From positions 1 through 64,000 of the forward strand of contig JAGI01000003.1 of NCBI GenBank assembly GCA_000526575.1: a stretch of 64,000 bases of DNA. The letters run 5' to 3'. Position numbers and translations under genes: made by a program. The notes under the pieces are model-generated. The model ran no database searches. It was not told the origin of the DNA and saw nothing but the letters and a program-made list of their open reading frames with translations. Of the stretch, positions 48,674 to 58,061 are shown piece after piece. Source of the stretch: Clostridium sp. 12(A) (GTDB lineage: Bacteria; Bacillota; Clostridia; Lachnospirales; Lachnospiraceae). Position 1 is the stretch's first letter. Each line of letters begins with the position of its first letter.

Positions 48674-50518
48674 TTACTCCTGTTTTAAGTATTCTCTTAC
48701 AAAGCGGGATACCTCCTGCTTTTTGCTGTATCGTTCCCGGACATAGTTGACGTGAAGCCGTTCTTTTGCTCTTGTCATAGCCACATAAAACATCCGCCGC
48801 TCCTCCTCTAGATCCGCCGGAAGTACAGCCTTTTGATGAGGAGTCACTCCTTCGTTGGCATCCAGGATGTATACGATCCGATATTCCAGCCCTTTAGAGC
48901 TGTGCATCGTCATTAGGGCAACCCCGTCGATGCTCTGTTCCCGTTTCATTGCCTGAGCCTTTAACTCCTCTCCATATTCTTTCATATGAAGAAACCAGCT
49001 CTCATAGGTAGAAAAATTAGCTGCACTTTCCTTTAGCTGATCCAGAACCTCAAAAAGCTCCTCTGGCTTCATTCTCCGGTACTGGGCATAGTCTCTGATA
49101 TAATCATCATATCCGATCACCTTCCGGATATAGTTTATGGCAGCGACCGGGTCCATGGTCTTAAGCATTCTAAGATCATATTCCATCTGTTCCACCCGTT
49201 CCACCATAAAGCCTTTGTCCTGGTAAAAGGATTTAATGGATTCCCAGTTTATAACTGGTCCTTCCAAAGCATCCCGGCTGATATACCGGTTTGGCCGGTT
49301 TAAGAACTGAAACACATTGGCCCGGCTTAAGTCACCAAGCCCCCCTTTTATATAGGCCATAATGTTCTTACAGATCCAGTGGTCGTAAAGATTGGGAACG
49401 GAATCCCTCATGGAAAATGGTATATTGTATTCCATCAGCTTTTCTATCAGAAGTCCAGGTCCCATGTTGGTGCGGTAAAGGACAGCGATGTCAGACCAGG
49501 AAAAGCCTGCTTTTTTATAAGCCATGATTTCCTGGACAATTTCAGAGGTTTCCTCTTTTGGATCCTGCCACATTCTAGTGATGACTGGCTTTCCTGTCCC
49601 TTTTTTTGTCACAATATTCTTTGGAAACCGCATTTCGTTGTTGGAGATCAGTTTCCCTGCCGTGGTTACAATATCTTTGGTACTTCTGAAATTTATATTT
49701 AACAATACCTTTTTGGCATCCTTATAATCCTTCTCAAAGCCCAGCATAATTTCAGGCTTTGCTCCCCGAAACCGGTATATGGACTGGTCATCATCTCCTA
49801 CGATAAAGAGATTATTTTCAGGAGCTGCTAACATCCGGATTATTTCATACTGTACCCGGTTGATATCCTGAAACTCATCGACTAATATGTACTGATATTT
49901 TTTCTGCCATGCCTCCAAAATATCCTTTCTCTGGGTAAACAATTCATAGCACATCACAAGCATATCATCAAAATCTATGAGTCCTGCCTTACGCAGCCGG
50001 TTCTCATACCCCAGATAGAGCTGCTTAAAATTTTCTTCCGAGCAGTTTTTGGAATAGTAATGATCAAGCCCGATCATCTCTCCCTTTACAGAGCTGATCT
50101 CTGTTAGGATGGAGGAGACAAATTCAGCTTCATCTTCTACCTCCATGCTGCACTGATCCATTTCCTCTTTTATGTACTGAATTCTCTGCTCTTCCCTTAC
50201 AATGCTTCTGGCATCGTAGCGGTAGGCGAATTTTAGAATCCGGAAGAAAATAGCATGAAAGGTTCCAAAGCTTACTGAGGTGGTTTCCCCTCCCATAAGG
50301 CTTTCAAAGCGGTCCTTCATCTCTCCTGCTGCTGACTTGGTAAATGTGATTACCAGTATATTGGCTGGATTCACCCCCCGCTCTTTAATCAAATGGCAGA
50401 TGCGGTGAGTGATGGTAAATGTTTTCCCTGACCCAGGCCCGGCAAGGACCAGCATAGGGCCGTTATAATGAAGGATGGCTTCTTTTTGTGCTCCTTCGTA
50501 AATCACCTGTTCCTCCAT
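48674..50518 (-). CDS. UvrD/Rep-family ATP-dependent helicase
   Basis: A 614-aa superfamily 1A helicase, 3'-5' unwinding in repair or replication restart. Motif I LAGPGSGKTFTITHRI (~26-41), Ia VITFTKSAA, II ILVDEFQDINRVQYE (~212), III VGDDDQSIYRFRGA (~238), IV VLLNINFRST, V MTMHSSKGLEYRIVYI (~533), VI RRMFYVAMTRAKERL (~575). At 614 aa it is shorter than PcrA/UvrD (~720-750) and lacks the C-terminal extension, so it belongs to the shorter UvrD-like helicases of Clostridia. AGGGAGG lies before the ATG; gltX is 69 bases upstream. Confidence 0.92.
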   Translation of the reverse strand: MEEQVIYEGAQKEAILHYNGPMLVLAGPGSGKTFTITHRICHLIKERGVNPANILVITFTKSAAGEMKDRFESLMGGETTSVSFGTFHAIFFRILKFAYRYDARSIVREEQRIQYIKEEMDQCSMEVEDEAEFVSSILTEISSVKGEMIGLDHYYSKNCSEENFKQLYLGYENRLRKAGLIDFDDMLVMCYELFTQRKDILEAWQKKYQYILVDEFQDINRVQYEIIRMLAAPENNLFIVGDDDQSIYRFRGAKPEIMLGFEKDYKDAKKVLLNINFRSTKDIVTTAGKLISNNEMRFPKNIVTKKGTGKPVITRMWQDPKEETSEIVQEIMAYKKAGFSWSDIAVLYRTNMGPGLLIEKLMEYNIPFSMRDSVPNLYDHWICKNIMAYIKGGLGDLSRANVFQFLNRPNRYISRDALEGPVINWESIKSFYQDKGFMVERVEQMEYDLRMLKTMDPVAAINYIRKVIGYDDYIRDYAQYRRMKPEELFEVLDQLKESAANFSTYESWFLHMKEYGEELKAQAMKREQSIDGVALMTMHSSKGLEYRIVYILDANEGVTPHQKAVLPADLEEERRMFYVAMTRAKERLHVNYVRERYSKKQEVSRFVREYLKQE

Positions 50519-50587
50519 GATATCCTCCCTTGTGATAAAAAAAGCAGGGGTCCGGACTTAACCGGAACCTCTGCTTCCCTTTATTTT

Positions 50588-52048
50588 TTATAAAGCCTGA
50601 TTGCTTAAAAGCTCTATTCCTTTGCGGATTCGGTTTAAGGATTCCTCTTTGCCAAGAACCTCCATAATCTCCGTCGCACCAGCAGGAGTCATCTGTTTTC
50701 CTGATACTGCGGTACGAATAGGCCACATAACAAAGCCGGTCTTATATTCCTTTTCTGCCACATGCTTAGAGAGAGCAGCATAAAGAGCGTCATTGCTGTA
50801 ATCCTCCTGTGCTTCCAGGATTGGGAGCACCTCTTTCAGTAATGCAAGAGAATTTTCGCTGTTTGTCTTCATCTTTTTGTTGGTGTACATGGAAAGGTCA
50901 TATTCCGGTAAGGCTTCAAAGAAATCAATATGATCTGCAATGTCAGGGAATACTTCAATTCTTGTTTTCACCATAGAAGCAATCTTTTTTTTATTTAAAT
51001 CCTTTTTAATCACTGCCTTTACATATGGCTCTGCCAGCTGATAAAACGCATCAAATTCCATGGATTTCATATATTCGCTGTTCATCCACTTAAGCTTTGT
51101 CATGTCGAACACAGCCGGAGATTTGCTTAAGTTATGGTAGTTGAATTCCTTAACAAGCTCTTCCAGAGAAAAGATCTCCTGATTGCTTTCCGGGGACCAG
51201 CCTAACAATGCCACGTAATTGACCACAGCCTCAGAGATAAAGCCCTGCTCGATTAAATCTTCGTAGGAAGCATGTCCGCTTCTCTTACTTAGCTTTTTAT
51301 GCTCCTCATTGGTAATGAGAGGACAGTGAACGTATACTGGAACCTCCCAGCCAAAGGCTTCATAAAGGCGGTTATATTTCGGAGAAGAGGATAAGTATTC
51401 ATTGCCTCTCACCACATGAGTGATACCCATCAAATGGTCATCTACTACATTCGCGAAATTATAAGTCGGATACCCATCAGATTTAATCAGTACCATATCG
51501 TCAAGCTCTGAGTTGTCTACGGAAATATCTCCGTAAATCTCATCGTGGAAGGTTGTTTTTCCTTCTGTTGGGTTATTCTGACGGATTACATAAGGAATTC
51601 CTGATGCAAGCTTTTCTTCTACCTCTTCCTTTGTGAGGTGTAGGCAGTGCTTGTCATAAGTCATGATTTCCTGTCCATCTACGGTTCGTTTTAAAGTCTC
51701 CAGTCTTTCCTGGTTACAGAAGCAGTAATACGCTTCCCCTTTTTCAATTAATTTTTTCGCATATTCCAGATAGATACCGGTTTCATGGCGTTCACTCTGG
51801 ACATAGGGGCCCACGCCTCCGTCTTTATCCGGACCTTCATCATGAATCAAACCGGTCTCTTCCAGGGTTCTGTAAATGATCTCGACCGCGCCTTCTACAA
51901 AACGCTCCTGATCCGTATCTTCAATGCGGAGAAGGAAATCGCCGCCTTCGTGTTTTGCAATCAGGTAAGCATACATTGCAGTTCTTAAATTTCCTACGTG
52001 CATGCGGCCTGTAGGACTCGGTGCGTATCTTGTTCTTATTTTACTCAT
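50588..52048 (-). CDS. gltX: Glutamyl-tRNA synthetase
   Basis: A 486-aa class I synthetase that charges tRNA-Glu (and possibly tRNA-Gln, the usual non-discriminating role in Firmicutes with GatCAB). The HIGH motif is [13 protein letters not shown] (~9-21), followed by [10 protein letters not shown] (~43) and KMSKS as [12 protein letters not shown] (~247-258); the C-terminal anticodon-binding domain ends [18 protein letters not shown] 52048 is chosen with AGGAG 10 bases upstream; the ORF extends to a GTG at 52057. A promoter and a structured leader lie upstream. Confidence 0.97.
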   Translation of the reverse strand: MSKIRTRYAPSPTGRMHVGNLRTAMYAYLIAKHEGGDFLLRIEDTDQERFVEGAVEIIYRTLEETGLIHDEGPDKDGGVGPYVQSERHETGIYLEYAKKLIEKGEAYYCFCNQERLETLKRTVDGQEIMTYDKHCLHLTKEEVEEKLASGIPYVIRQNNPTEGKTTFHDEIYGDISVDNSELDDMVLIKSDGYPTYNFANVVDDHLMGITHVVRGNEYLSSSPKYNRLYEAFGWEVPVYVHCPLITNEEHKKLSKRSGHASYEDLIEQGFISEAVVNYVALLGWSPESNQEIFSLEELVKEFNYHNLSKSPAVFDMTKLKWMNSEYMKSMEFDAFYQLAEPYVKAVIKKDLNKKKIASMVKTRIEVFPDIADHIDFFEALPEYDLSMYTNKKMKTNSENSLALLKEVLPILEAQEDYSNDALYAALSKHVAEKEYKTGFVMWPIRTAVSGKQMTPAGATEIMEVLGKEESLNRIRKGIELLSNQAL

Positions 52049-52083
52049 TGTGAACACACTCCTATATCTTCTTTCTTATGATG

Positions 52084-52129
52084 GCCGGTCCTGTTGACCG
52101 GCTATGAGGCAAACCTGGTTGCCGCATAG
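52084..52129 (-). promoter_or_regulatory. Structured 5' leader of gltX
   Basis: Minus strand: stem 1 CTATGCGGCAA/TTGCCTCATAG (one mismatch) lies at the predicted 5' end and abuts stem 2 GCCGGTC-AACAG-GACCGGC. No T-tract follows, so this is not a simple terminator, and no T-box motif was recognised. Confidence 0.5.
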
Positions 52130-52132
52130 CCC

Positions 52133-52161
52133 ATTATATACCCAACAACAGGAAAAAACAA
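52133..52161 (-). promoter_or_regulatory. Promoter of gltX
   Basis: Minus strand TTGTTT (52156-52161), 17 bases, TATAAT (52133-52138). Transcription would start at the first hairpin of the leader. Confidence 0.55.
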
Positions 52162-52184
52162 TGTTTTGAACCAATTATATTCGA

Positions 52185-54734
52185 TTACATTCCAGGCTCC
52201 ACCTGGATGGGGCCGTAATCAGAGCCATCTGGCCCCTGATCAGGTCCATCTCCTCCTCCCGGCTCCATATCTCCAGGAAATACAGGAGTTGTGGTTTCAG
52301 AAGGCCTTGTGACTCCAGGACCCACCTCCTGTGGCTTTGTCCCTGACTCTTCTTTTTTTGGCAGAGACATGACACGGTTAATGGCAGCCTCGAGCTGCGG
52401 GCTTAAACTATCGTAGTATTCTGTTCCAGCTAACTGGTCAAGGAGGCTGTGAGCCGTATTTATCTTTTCATCTGTTGTGCTGTCACGGTACTGGAGCCCA
52501 TTAAATTCGTTAATAATGGTCTGAATGGCAGCCGCGGCCTGATCTGCAGCCATTTGTGATTGCTGAGCAGCTTCTGCGTTCTTTTGAGACTGAGATTCCA
52601 GCTTCTTACGTTCTTCTTCCTGCTGCCACCTTCCGGCATCCGCTCTTGCGGCTGCTTCTGCTACCGATGAAAACAGATCTTTTCTTCCTGTTTCTTTATC
52701 CGTTTTTTCTCCAATGGAGTCAACGTTTGAAAGTGAGACCGTTGCCGGCATATCCCAGTCAAGCGCAGGAAGGTCTTTGTTTATTTCAGCCATAAAATCA
52801 TGCCAGATCCTTCCGGAATAAGTTTTTCCATAGACCCCAGGCATTGCTTTTGGAGTGTCATAGCCTACCCAAATGGCAGTGGTGTAATACTTGGTATATC
52901 CGCAGAACCAGGTATCTTTGTTGCTGTTGGTGGTTCCCGTCTTACCTGCGGCAGGAACAGTAAGGCCAAGGCCATATCCTGTTCCATAAGGCTTATCAAG
53001 AGTTCCCTTTAAAACATCGGTGATCATATATGCCGTATCTTCTGTAAAAATCCGTTCATCGGCCTGACTCTGGTTATAAATCTCACCATCATACTGGCTT
53101 TGAATGCTGGTGATACAGGATTTGCTGCTATACATTCCTTTGTTCGCTAAAACCGCGTAGCCTTTTGCCATATCAACGACTCTTGCGCCCTCTGTAAAAC
53201 CACCGATACTCATACTGGTGTTGCCGTTATCCAGATAGCTTAAACCGTTAAAATGCATCTTTCCAAGATATCCGATTCCCTTATCCACACCGATGTCAGC
53301 AAGCACCTGCCAGGCTACCGTGTTTAAGCTTCGGTTCAGGGCTTCTCTTACAGAGATGGGACCAAAATACTTGCCCCCGCTGTTTTTAGGGCCTTTATCG
53401 AAAAGATTGTCATTGACCAGTCTGGAAGGGTAATAAAATCCGCTTTCAAAAGCCGGAGCATAATCAATTAACGGCTTAATGGTGGAACCAGGCTGGCGTC
53501 TGCTTAGAAAACCGCGGTTATATTCATCATCTGTTCCCCGGCCACCTACAATGGCTACCACGTAACCGGTTCTGTTATCCACACAAACAGCCGCGCCCTG
53601 AAGAGCAAGCTTCCCATTCTCCTGAACCTCTTTAAACTTCTTAAGCCTGTCATCAATCATGCCTTGAAGTAAATTCTGAATGTCCGTATTAAGGCTGGTA
53701 TGTATTTCAAATCCGCCGTTTCTGATCATATCACTTTTCGTCTGGTAAACTTCCTGATATTGTTCCTTATAGGCATCATAGGATGCCTTATTATTAAATA
53801 CGTACTTAAATACAAACCCATCATTCTTCATCAGCTCTAAGGTCGCCGCATGAATGGCGTAGCTGGTCTGATAATTCTCTTTCATTCCAGGTTCGTAGAT
53901 CTTAGCAACAGTGATTGGCTGGGCCTTGGCATTTTCACTTTCCTCTTCTGTAATGAACTTACAGATAGCCATACTGTTGATAATCTGATTTCTCTTCTTC
54001 TGAGAAGCTTCAGGGTGAGCAACCGGATCATATTTTGACGGATTGTTGCTGATTCCTGCTAAGGTGGCTGCTTCCCAAATGGTTAAGTCTTTGGCTTCCT
54101 TATCAAAATAATAACGGCTTGCCTCTGATACACCGTAACACCGGTTGGCATAGAAGTTGGTGTTACAATAAAACTCCAGAATCTCCGGCTTTGTATACTT
54201 CTTCTCCATTTGAGGTGCCGCAAAGAACTCCGTAAGCTTTCTCTGGAAGGTCCTCTCCTGTGACAGGTATGTATTCTTAATTACCTGCTGGGTAATGGTA
54301 CTGCCTCCCTGGGTAAAAACTCCCTTATTCTTTATAAACACCAGACCAGCTCTTAAAAGACCCTGGTAATCAATTCCGTGATGCTTATAGAACCGCCTGT
54401 CCTCCTGAGCGACATAAGCATTTTGAAGGTTCTCACTAATACCCGTAATCGGTACATACTCATAATGACCAGAGTTAATCGTTCCTATAAGAGTACCGGA
54501 AGAATCGTATACTCTCGTATCCGTTGGCTGAGAAAAATCCGTCTTGCTTGTCTTACTCATGATGGAATCTGCCTTCTCTTTGCAAGCCAGAATCTCATCC
54601 TGATATTTTAAAAATACGGCACCGCCGGCCAGGCACCCTAAGACCATAACCGCCAGAAACGTAAAAAGAATCACTTTTATGGGCTTTAAAAAGACGGACC
54701 ATCTTGTTTTTTTCTTCTTTCTTTGTTTCTTCAT
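52185..54734 (-). CDS. Class A penicillin-binding protein (PBP1A type)
   Basis: An 849-aa bifunctional peptidoglycan synthase. Basic cytoplasmic N-terminus (KKQRKKKKTR), TM helix ~22-43, glycosyltransferase domain ~70-260 with YVAQEDRRFYKHHG (catalytic Glu111) and GGSTITQQ. The transpeptidase domain has SRRQPGSTIKPL (Ser417, Lys420) and AAGKTGTTNSNKDTW (~610). A Gln/Ala-rich helical stretch (~690-740) and a Pro/Gly/Thr-rich tail follow, as in many clostridial PBP1 proteins. AAGGAGG lies 8 bases before the ATG. Only ~30 bases separate the tRNA-Thr terminator from this site. Confidence 0.95.
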   Translation of the reverse strand: MKKQRKKKKTRWSVFLKPIKVILFTFLAVMVLGCLAGGAVFLKYQDEILACKEKADSIMSKTSKTDFSQPTDTRVYDSSGTLIGTINSGHYEYVPITGISENLQNAYVAQEDRRFYKHHGIDYQGLLRAGLVFIKNKGVFTQGGSTITQQVIKNTYLSQERTFQRKLTEFFAAPQMEKKYTKPEILEFYCNTNFYANRCYGVSEASRYYFDKEAKDLTIWEAATLAGISNNPSKYDPVAHPEASQKKRNQIINSMAICKFITEEESENAKAQPITVAKIYEPGMKENYQTSYAIHAATLELMKNDGFVFKYVFNNKASYDAYKEQYQEVYQTKSDMIRNGGFEIHTSLNTDIQNLLQGMIDDRLKKFKEVQENGKLALQGAAVCVDNRTGYVVAIVGGRGTDDEYNRGFLSRRQPGSTIKPLIDYAPAFESGFYYPSRLVNDNLFDKGPKNSGGKYFGPISVREALNRSLNTVAWQVLADIGVDKGIGYLGKMHFNGLSYLDNGNTSMSIGGFTEGARVVDMAKGYAVLANKGMYSSKSCITSIQSQYDGEIYNQSQADERIFTEDTAYMITDVLKGTLDKPYGTGYGLGLTVPAAGKTGTTNSNKDTWFCGYTKYYTTAIWVGYDTPKAMPGVYGKTYSGRIWHDFMAEINKDLPALDWDMPATVSLSNVDSIGEKTDKETGRKDLFSSVAEAAARADAGRWQQEEERKKLESQSQKNAEAAQQSQMAADQAAAAIQTIINEFNGLQYRDSTTDEKINTAHSLLDQLAGTEYYDSLSPQLEAAINRVMSLPKKEESGTKPQEVGPGVTRPSETTTPVFPGDMEPGGGDGPDQGPDGSDYGPIQVEPGM

Positions 54735-54765
54735 ATCATGTGCCTCCTTCTTTTACTTTTTATAT

Positions 54766-54804
54766 GACAAAAACGGGAAGTCTCTTAACTAAGACTTCCC
54801 GTTT
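54766..54804 (-). terminator. Terminator after tRNA-Thr
   Basis: AAACGGGAAGTCT/AGACTTCCCGTTT, 13 bp perfect, followed on the minus strand by TTGTCATATA. Confidence 0.85.
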
Positions 54805-54812
54805 GTTTTCAG

Positions 54813-54885
54813 AGCTGATGACGGGACTCGGACCCGTGACCTCCTCACTACCAATGAGGTGCGCTACCACCTGTGCCACATCAGC
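54813..54885 (-). tRNA. tRNA-Thr (anticodon GGT)
   Basis: Acceptor GCTGATG pairs with CATCAGC, discriminator T, no encoded CCA. The anticodon arm CCTCA-TTGGTAG-TGAGG gives GGT at 34-36 (reads ACC and ACU). The T arm is ACGGG-TCCGAGT-CCCGT; its loop begins T-C-C, so position 55 is C instead of the near-universal T. Confidence 0.95.
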
Positions 54886-54916
54886 ATCTTTATGGTTCTT
54901 ACCTCGAACCTCGTAT

Positions 54917-54945
54917 ATCATAGCATGGGATAATATCTTTGTCAA
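54917..54945 (-). promoter_or_regulatory. Promoter of tRNA-Thr
   Basis: Minus strand TTGACA (54940-54945), 17 bases, TATGAT (54917-54922). Confidence 0.8.
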
Positions 54946-55008
54946 TAATATTTTTAATTTTTTACTTAAATACAAAAATATACAAAATTTTACATAGATA
55001 GGCAAGTG

Positions 55009-55048
55009 GAAAGAGGAGGGGAAAGGTAAGCCACTCCCTCCCTCTTTC
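55009..55048 (-). terminator. Purine-rich stem-loop after ldh
   Basis: GAAAGAGGGAGGG/CCCTCCTCTTTC pairs with one bulge, 15 bases past the ldh stop. No T-run follows, so termination is uncertain. Confidence 0.4.
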
Positions 55049-55063
55049 TAAAAATGTCCCTAT

Positions 55064-56020
55064 TTAAAAGATACCTTCAAAGCTTTCCCGAAGGGTATTA
55101 CAGGAATTATCAAGCCGTTCCTTCTCATCCTCTGTAAGAGATAGAGTAAGAACCCGCTGAATTCCATTTTTATTGATGATACAGGGAACGCCTGCATATA
55201 CCTCAGATTGTCCATATTCTCCGCGAAGCATGGCGGATACGGTAAACACGCTGTTCTCATCTCCTAAAATGGCTCTTGTGATTCTGGTAAGAGACATACC
55301 GATTCCATAATAGGTGGCCTGCTTTGCTTCTATAATCTTATATGCCGCTGTACGCACCTCTTCTTCAATACGCTTTAATTCCTCTCGGTTTACCATATCT
55401 TCTTCTCCACCAGATCCGCAAAGAGATAAAATAGGTTTTGTAGCAATCATAGCCTGGCTCCAGGGAACAAACTCACTGTCTCCATGCTCTCCGATTACAT
55501 AAGCGTGTACATTTCGTGGGTCTACCCTTAAGGACTCCCCAAGAAGATACCGAAGTCTTGCGGTATCAAGCGTGGTTCCGCTTCCGATGACCCGCTTAGG
55601 ATTAAAGCCGGATAAGGAATAGGTAATCCTCGTCATAATGTCCACTGGATTTGTGGCCACAAGGAAGATACCATTGAAGCCAGATTCTGTCACAGGCTCC
55701 ACAATGGAACGGAATACCGCAGCATTGCGCTTTAAAAGATCAAGCCTTGTCTCTCCCGGCTTCTGAGCTACTCCCGCACAGATTACAACAATATCTGCAT
55801 CGGAGCAGTCCCTGTATTCCCCTGCATAAATTTTCATATGAGAGGCAGAAAAAGCAAGTCCATGATTTAAATCCATGGCTTCACCCTCTGCACGTTTACG
55901 GTTAATATCAATTAATACCAATTCATCACAGACACCCTGGTTCAACATGGAATAAGCATAGCTCATTCCCACCATACCTGTGCCGACTAATGCAACTTTT
56001 CTTTTATCTGTTCTCATCAT
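55064..56020 (-). CDS. ldh: L-lactate dehydrogenase
   Basis: A 318-aa NAD-dependent LDH that reduces pyruvate to L-lactate in fermentation. NAD fold VALVGTGMVGMSYAYSML (~9-26), ATNPVDIMT (~137), substrate Arg in LDTARLRYLLGE (~167) and the catalytic His loop VIGEHGDSEFVPWS (~190-203). The active-site mobile loop AGVAQKPGETRLDL (Gln rather than Arg-rich malate loop) supports lactate over malate. GGAG is 8 bases before ATG 56020 (a second ATG follows). It lies 59 bases after pilT on the same strand; no clear promoter of its own was found. Confidence 0.95.
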   Translation of the reverse strand: MMRTDKRKVALVGTGMVGMSYAYSMLNQGVCDELVLIDINRKRAEGEAMDLNHGLAFSASHMKIYAGEYRDCSDADIVVICAGVAQKPGETRLDLLKRNAAVFRSIVEPVTESGFNGIFLVATNPVDIMTRITYSLSGFNPKRVIGSGTTLDTARLRYLLGESLRVDPRNVHAYVIGEHGDSEFVPWSQAMIATKPILSLCGSGGEEDMVNREELKRIEEEVRTAAYKIIEAKQATYYGIGMSLTRITRAILGDENSVFTVSAMLRGEYGQSEVYAGVPCIINKNGIQRVLTLSLTEDEKERLDNSCNTLRESFEGIF

Positions 56021-56079
56021 CTAACACGCTCCTGTCATTGTTATAGTTATTTTGTCGCTTGAACAGGAAAGTATACTCC

Positions 56080-57147
56080 TTACATTCCCCGATCAATCTT
56101 TTTCGCCATTAATTCACTGTTGCTGCTGTAAATAACTGCATGTTCCCTGGTGATCTTTCCTTCCCGGTACAAGTTTAAGAGACTGGCATCCATGGATACC
56201 ATCCCTTCTGTCTGCCCGGTTGCTATGACAGAATCGATCTGATGGGTCTTTGACTCACGGATCATATTGCGAATTGCATTATTAAAAAACATGATTTCAA
56301 ACGCCGGCTCAACACCTCCGTCTACAGTTGGAATTAGCTGCTGTGAGATAACGGCCTGAACCACCATGGAAAGCTGCATACGAATCTGCTGCTGCTGATT
56401 GGGCGGAAAGCTATCGATGATACGGTCAATGGTATTGGCGGCTCCCACCGTATGAAGGGTAGAAATCACCAAATGGCCCGTTTCCGCTGCCGTCATGGCA
56501 ATTCGAATGGTCTCGTAATCTCTCATCTCTCCAACTAAAATGACGTCCGGTGCCTGCCTCAGTGCTGCCCGCAGGCCTGTCACATAACTGTCTGTATCCG
56601 TAGTGATTTCTCTCTGGGTCACCACACTCTGCTTATGACGGTGCAGATATTCAAGAGGATCTTCCAGGGTGATTACATGAGCGTTCCTGGTGTTGTTGAT
56701 CTTATCAATGATACAGGCCAGAGTCGTGGTCTTACCACTTCCAGCCGGACCTGTCACCAGCACAAACCCCTTCGTCATTCTGGCAACATCCATAATGGTT
56801 TCAGGAATATGGAGTTCCTTATAATCCGGCAGATCAAAGGTGACAACACGGATTACAGCTGCCAGAGAACCCCTCTGGCGAAATACACTGGAGCGGAATC
56901 TGCAAATACCTGGCAGGGCAAAGGAAAAGTCATCATCTCCATGCTCCTTTACTTTATCCATGTTCCTGTTTCCAGCCAGCTGATACAGTTCCTCAATTAA
57001 AGTCTCCATCTGGGCCGGAAACAGTTTTTCTTCATTCTGATATACGATTCTGCTTCCTATCTTATAGGAAAAAGGCATACCTGGCACAAGAAAGATATCC
57101 GATGCATTCTTAGCCACAGCAGCATTCAATAAATCCACTACCTTCAT
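56080..57147 (-). CDS. pilT: PilT-type pilus retraction ATPase
   Basis: A 355-aa hexameric secretion ATPase of the PilT group. N-terminal PAS-like domain ~1-100; Walker A VTGPAGSGKTTTL (Lys139); Asp box TLEDPLEYLH (~163); Walker B APDVILVGEMRDYETI (~195); His box STLHTVGAANTIDRII (~228); and the PilT-specific AIRNMIRES motif (~290). It powers pilus depolymerisation in type IV pili. It ends the pilus-like cluster, its ATG overlapping the stop of the preceding gene (ATGA). No PilB extension ATPase is in the cluster. Confidence 0.93.
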   Translation of the reverse strand: MKVVDLLNAAVAKNASDIFLVPGMPFSYKIGSRIVYQNEEKLFPAQMETLIEELYQLAGNRNMDKVKEHGDDDFSFALPGICRFRSSVFRQRGSLAAVIRVVTFDLPDYKELHIPETIMDVARMTKGFVLVTGPAGSGKTTTLACIIDKINNTRNAHVITLEDPLEYLHRHKQSVVTQREITTDTDSYVTGLRAALRQAPDVILVGEMRDYETIRIAMTAAETGHLVISTLHTVGAANTIDRIIDSFPPNQQQQIRMQLSMVVQAVISQQLIPTVDGGVEPAFEIMFFNNAIRNMIRESKTHQIDSVIATGQTEGMVSMDASLLNLYREGKITREHAVIYSSNSELMAKKIDRGM

Positions 57148-57638
57148 TTTCCAGTCTCCTGATTATCTGATTCTCCCCCATGATAAACGGGCATGGATGT
57201 ATCAACCGTATAATCCTCGGTCTGAATCACCTTCCATTTACGCACCCAAACCTGGCCTTCTCCCAAAAAGCTGGGTGAGAGTTCTATGGAGAGAGCCTGG
57301 GAATGAGCCATTGGAATCTGGGTCGTTACAATCCCTTCTTCCGGCAGATAATAATCTCCAAGCTCTTGTGCCAAAAGTTCCTCATAGTCCCCAGGCTCTG
57401 GAGCGCTTCGTTTTATCTCTTTCACTTCTTCCAAGACCATCTGGTAGAACTCTTCTCCCTCACTGTCTGTCAAATAATACTCTTTTACTGCTGAAGCATT
57501 ACGCTCTGCAAGCTCACGTTGACTTTTGGCTGCACTTAAGGAGAGCATTCCAAACGTCACAAGGCACATCACAATAAAAATTAATATAAGGGAAGGGCCT
57601 CCGATGTTAGCTCTGTATCTGATTTCCTGTTTTGCCAT
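57144..57638 (-). CDS. Pilus-cluster protein with N-terminal TM helix, 164 aa
   Basis: No named family. One TM helix at ~14-34 (PSLILIFIVMCLVTFGMLSL) follows a short basic N-terminus, then a mostly helical, acidic extracellular part (REL-AERNASAVKEYYLTDS, EGEEFYQMVLEEVKEIK) and a beta end. The lack of a G-F-T-L-x-E prepilin site suggests a bitopic assembly protein rather than a pilin; position between the pilins and pilT supports a role in pilus assembly. GGAGG precedes the ATG. Confidence 0.75.
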   Translation of the reverse strand: MAKQEIRYRANIGGPSLILIFIVMCLVTFGMLSLSAAKSQRELAERNASAVKEYYLTDSEGEEFYQMVLEEVKEIKRSAPEPGDYEELLAQELGDYYLPEEGIVTTQIPMAHSQALSIELSPSFLGEGQVWVRKWKVIQTEDYTVDTSMPVYHGGESDNQETGK

Positions 57639-57650
57639 GGTTCACCTCCA

Positions 57651-58061
57651 TCAGCTGCCGTTTTCATGGCGATTCACAGTAAGGGTATATAGGATTTTCT
57701 CACCTTTTTTTATCGTCAGGACCATCTCATCTGTTTCCTGAAAATCTGCCTCAGCAGAAAATACAGCCTGACCACTGGTCATGGATTCTCCATTTTTATC
57801 AAATTCCATTCGGCTTGGTTCTTCATTGGAACCGCTTTCTTTCAGGGCAAATACTTCCTTTAGTCCCTCTTTCCCCTTTTCCTTAAACACCTCACAAGAG
57901 CTTTGGGCTATGATAACTGCCCGGTTTAAGTCAGAGGCTTCCCGGCTTATAAGATCAGCCTTTGTAAAGATCCGGGTACATATTCCGGCACAAAGGAGGA
58001 AGAAAAAAACGACGCCTATCATTTCCATAAGGAATACGCCAGAATGACTTTTTCTATTCAT
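57651..58061 (-). CDS. Pilin-like protein, 136 aa
   Basis: The N-terminus MNRKSHSGVFLMEMIGVVFF has the short basic leader, a hydrophobic helix with Glu (position 13) and the general look of a type IV prepilin (G-V-F-L-M-E at the cleavage-like site instead of G-F-T-L-x-E). The rest (TKADLISREASDLNRAVIIA, beta-rich C-half ending VNRHENGS) fits a minor pilin. Start has AAAGGAG. It overlaps the stop of the DUF4860-like gene by 8 bases. Confidence 0.7.
   Translation of the reverse strand: MNRKSHSGVFLMEMIGVVFFFLLCAGICTRIFTKADLISREASDLNRAVIIAQSSCEVFKEKGKEGLKEVFALKESGSNEEPSRMEFDKNGESMTSGQAVFSAEADFQETDEMVLTIKKGEKILYTLTVNRHENGS

Noticed and set aside
52084-52129. gltX leader as a T-box riboswitch
   Set aside because: No T-box sequence, specifier loop or terminator/antiterminator pair can be found.
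56021-56079. Rex operator upstream of ldh
   Set aside because: The short TTGT/ACAA-like parts do not form the 18-base Rex palindrome.
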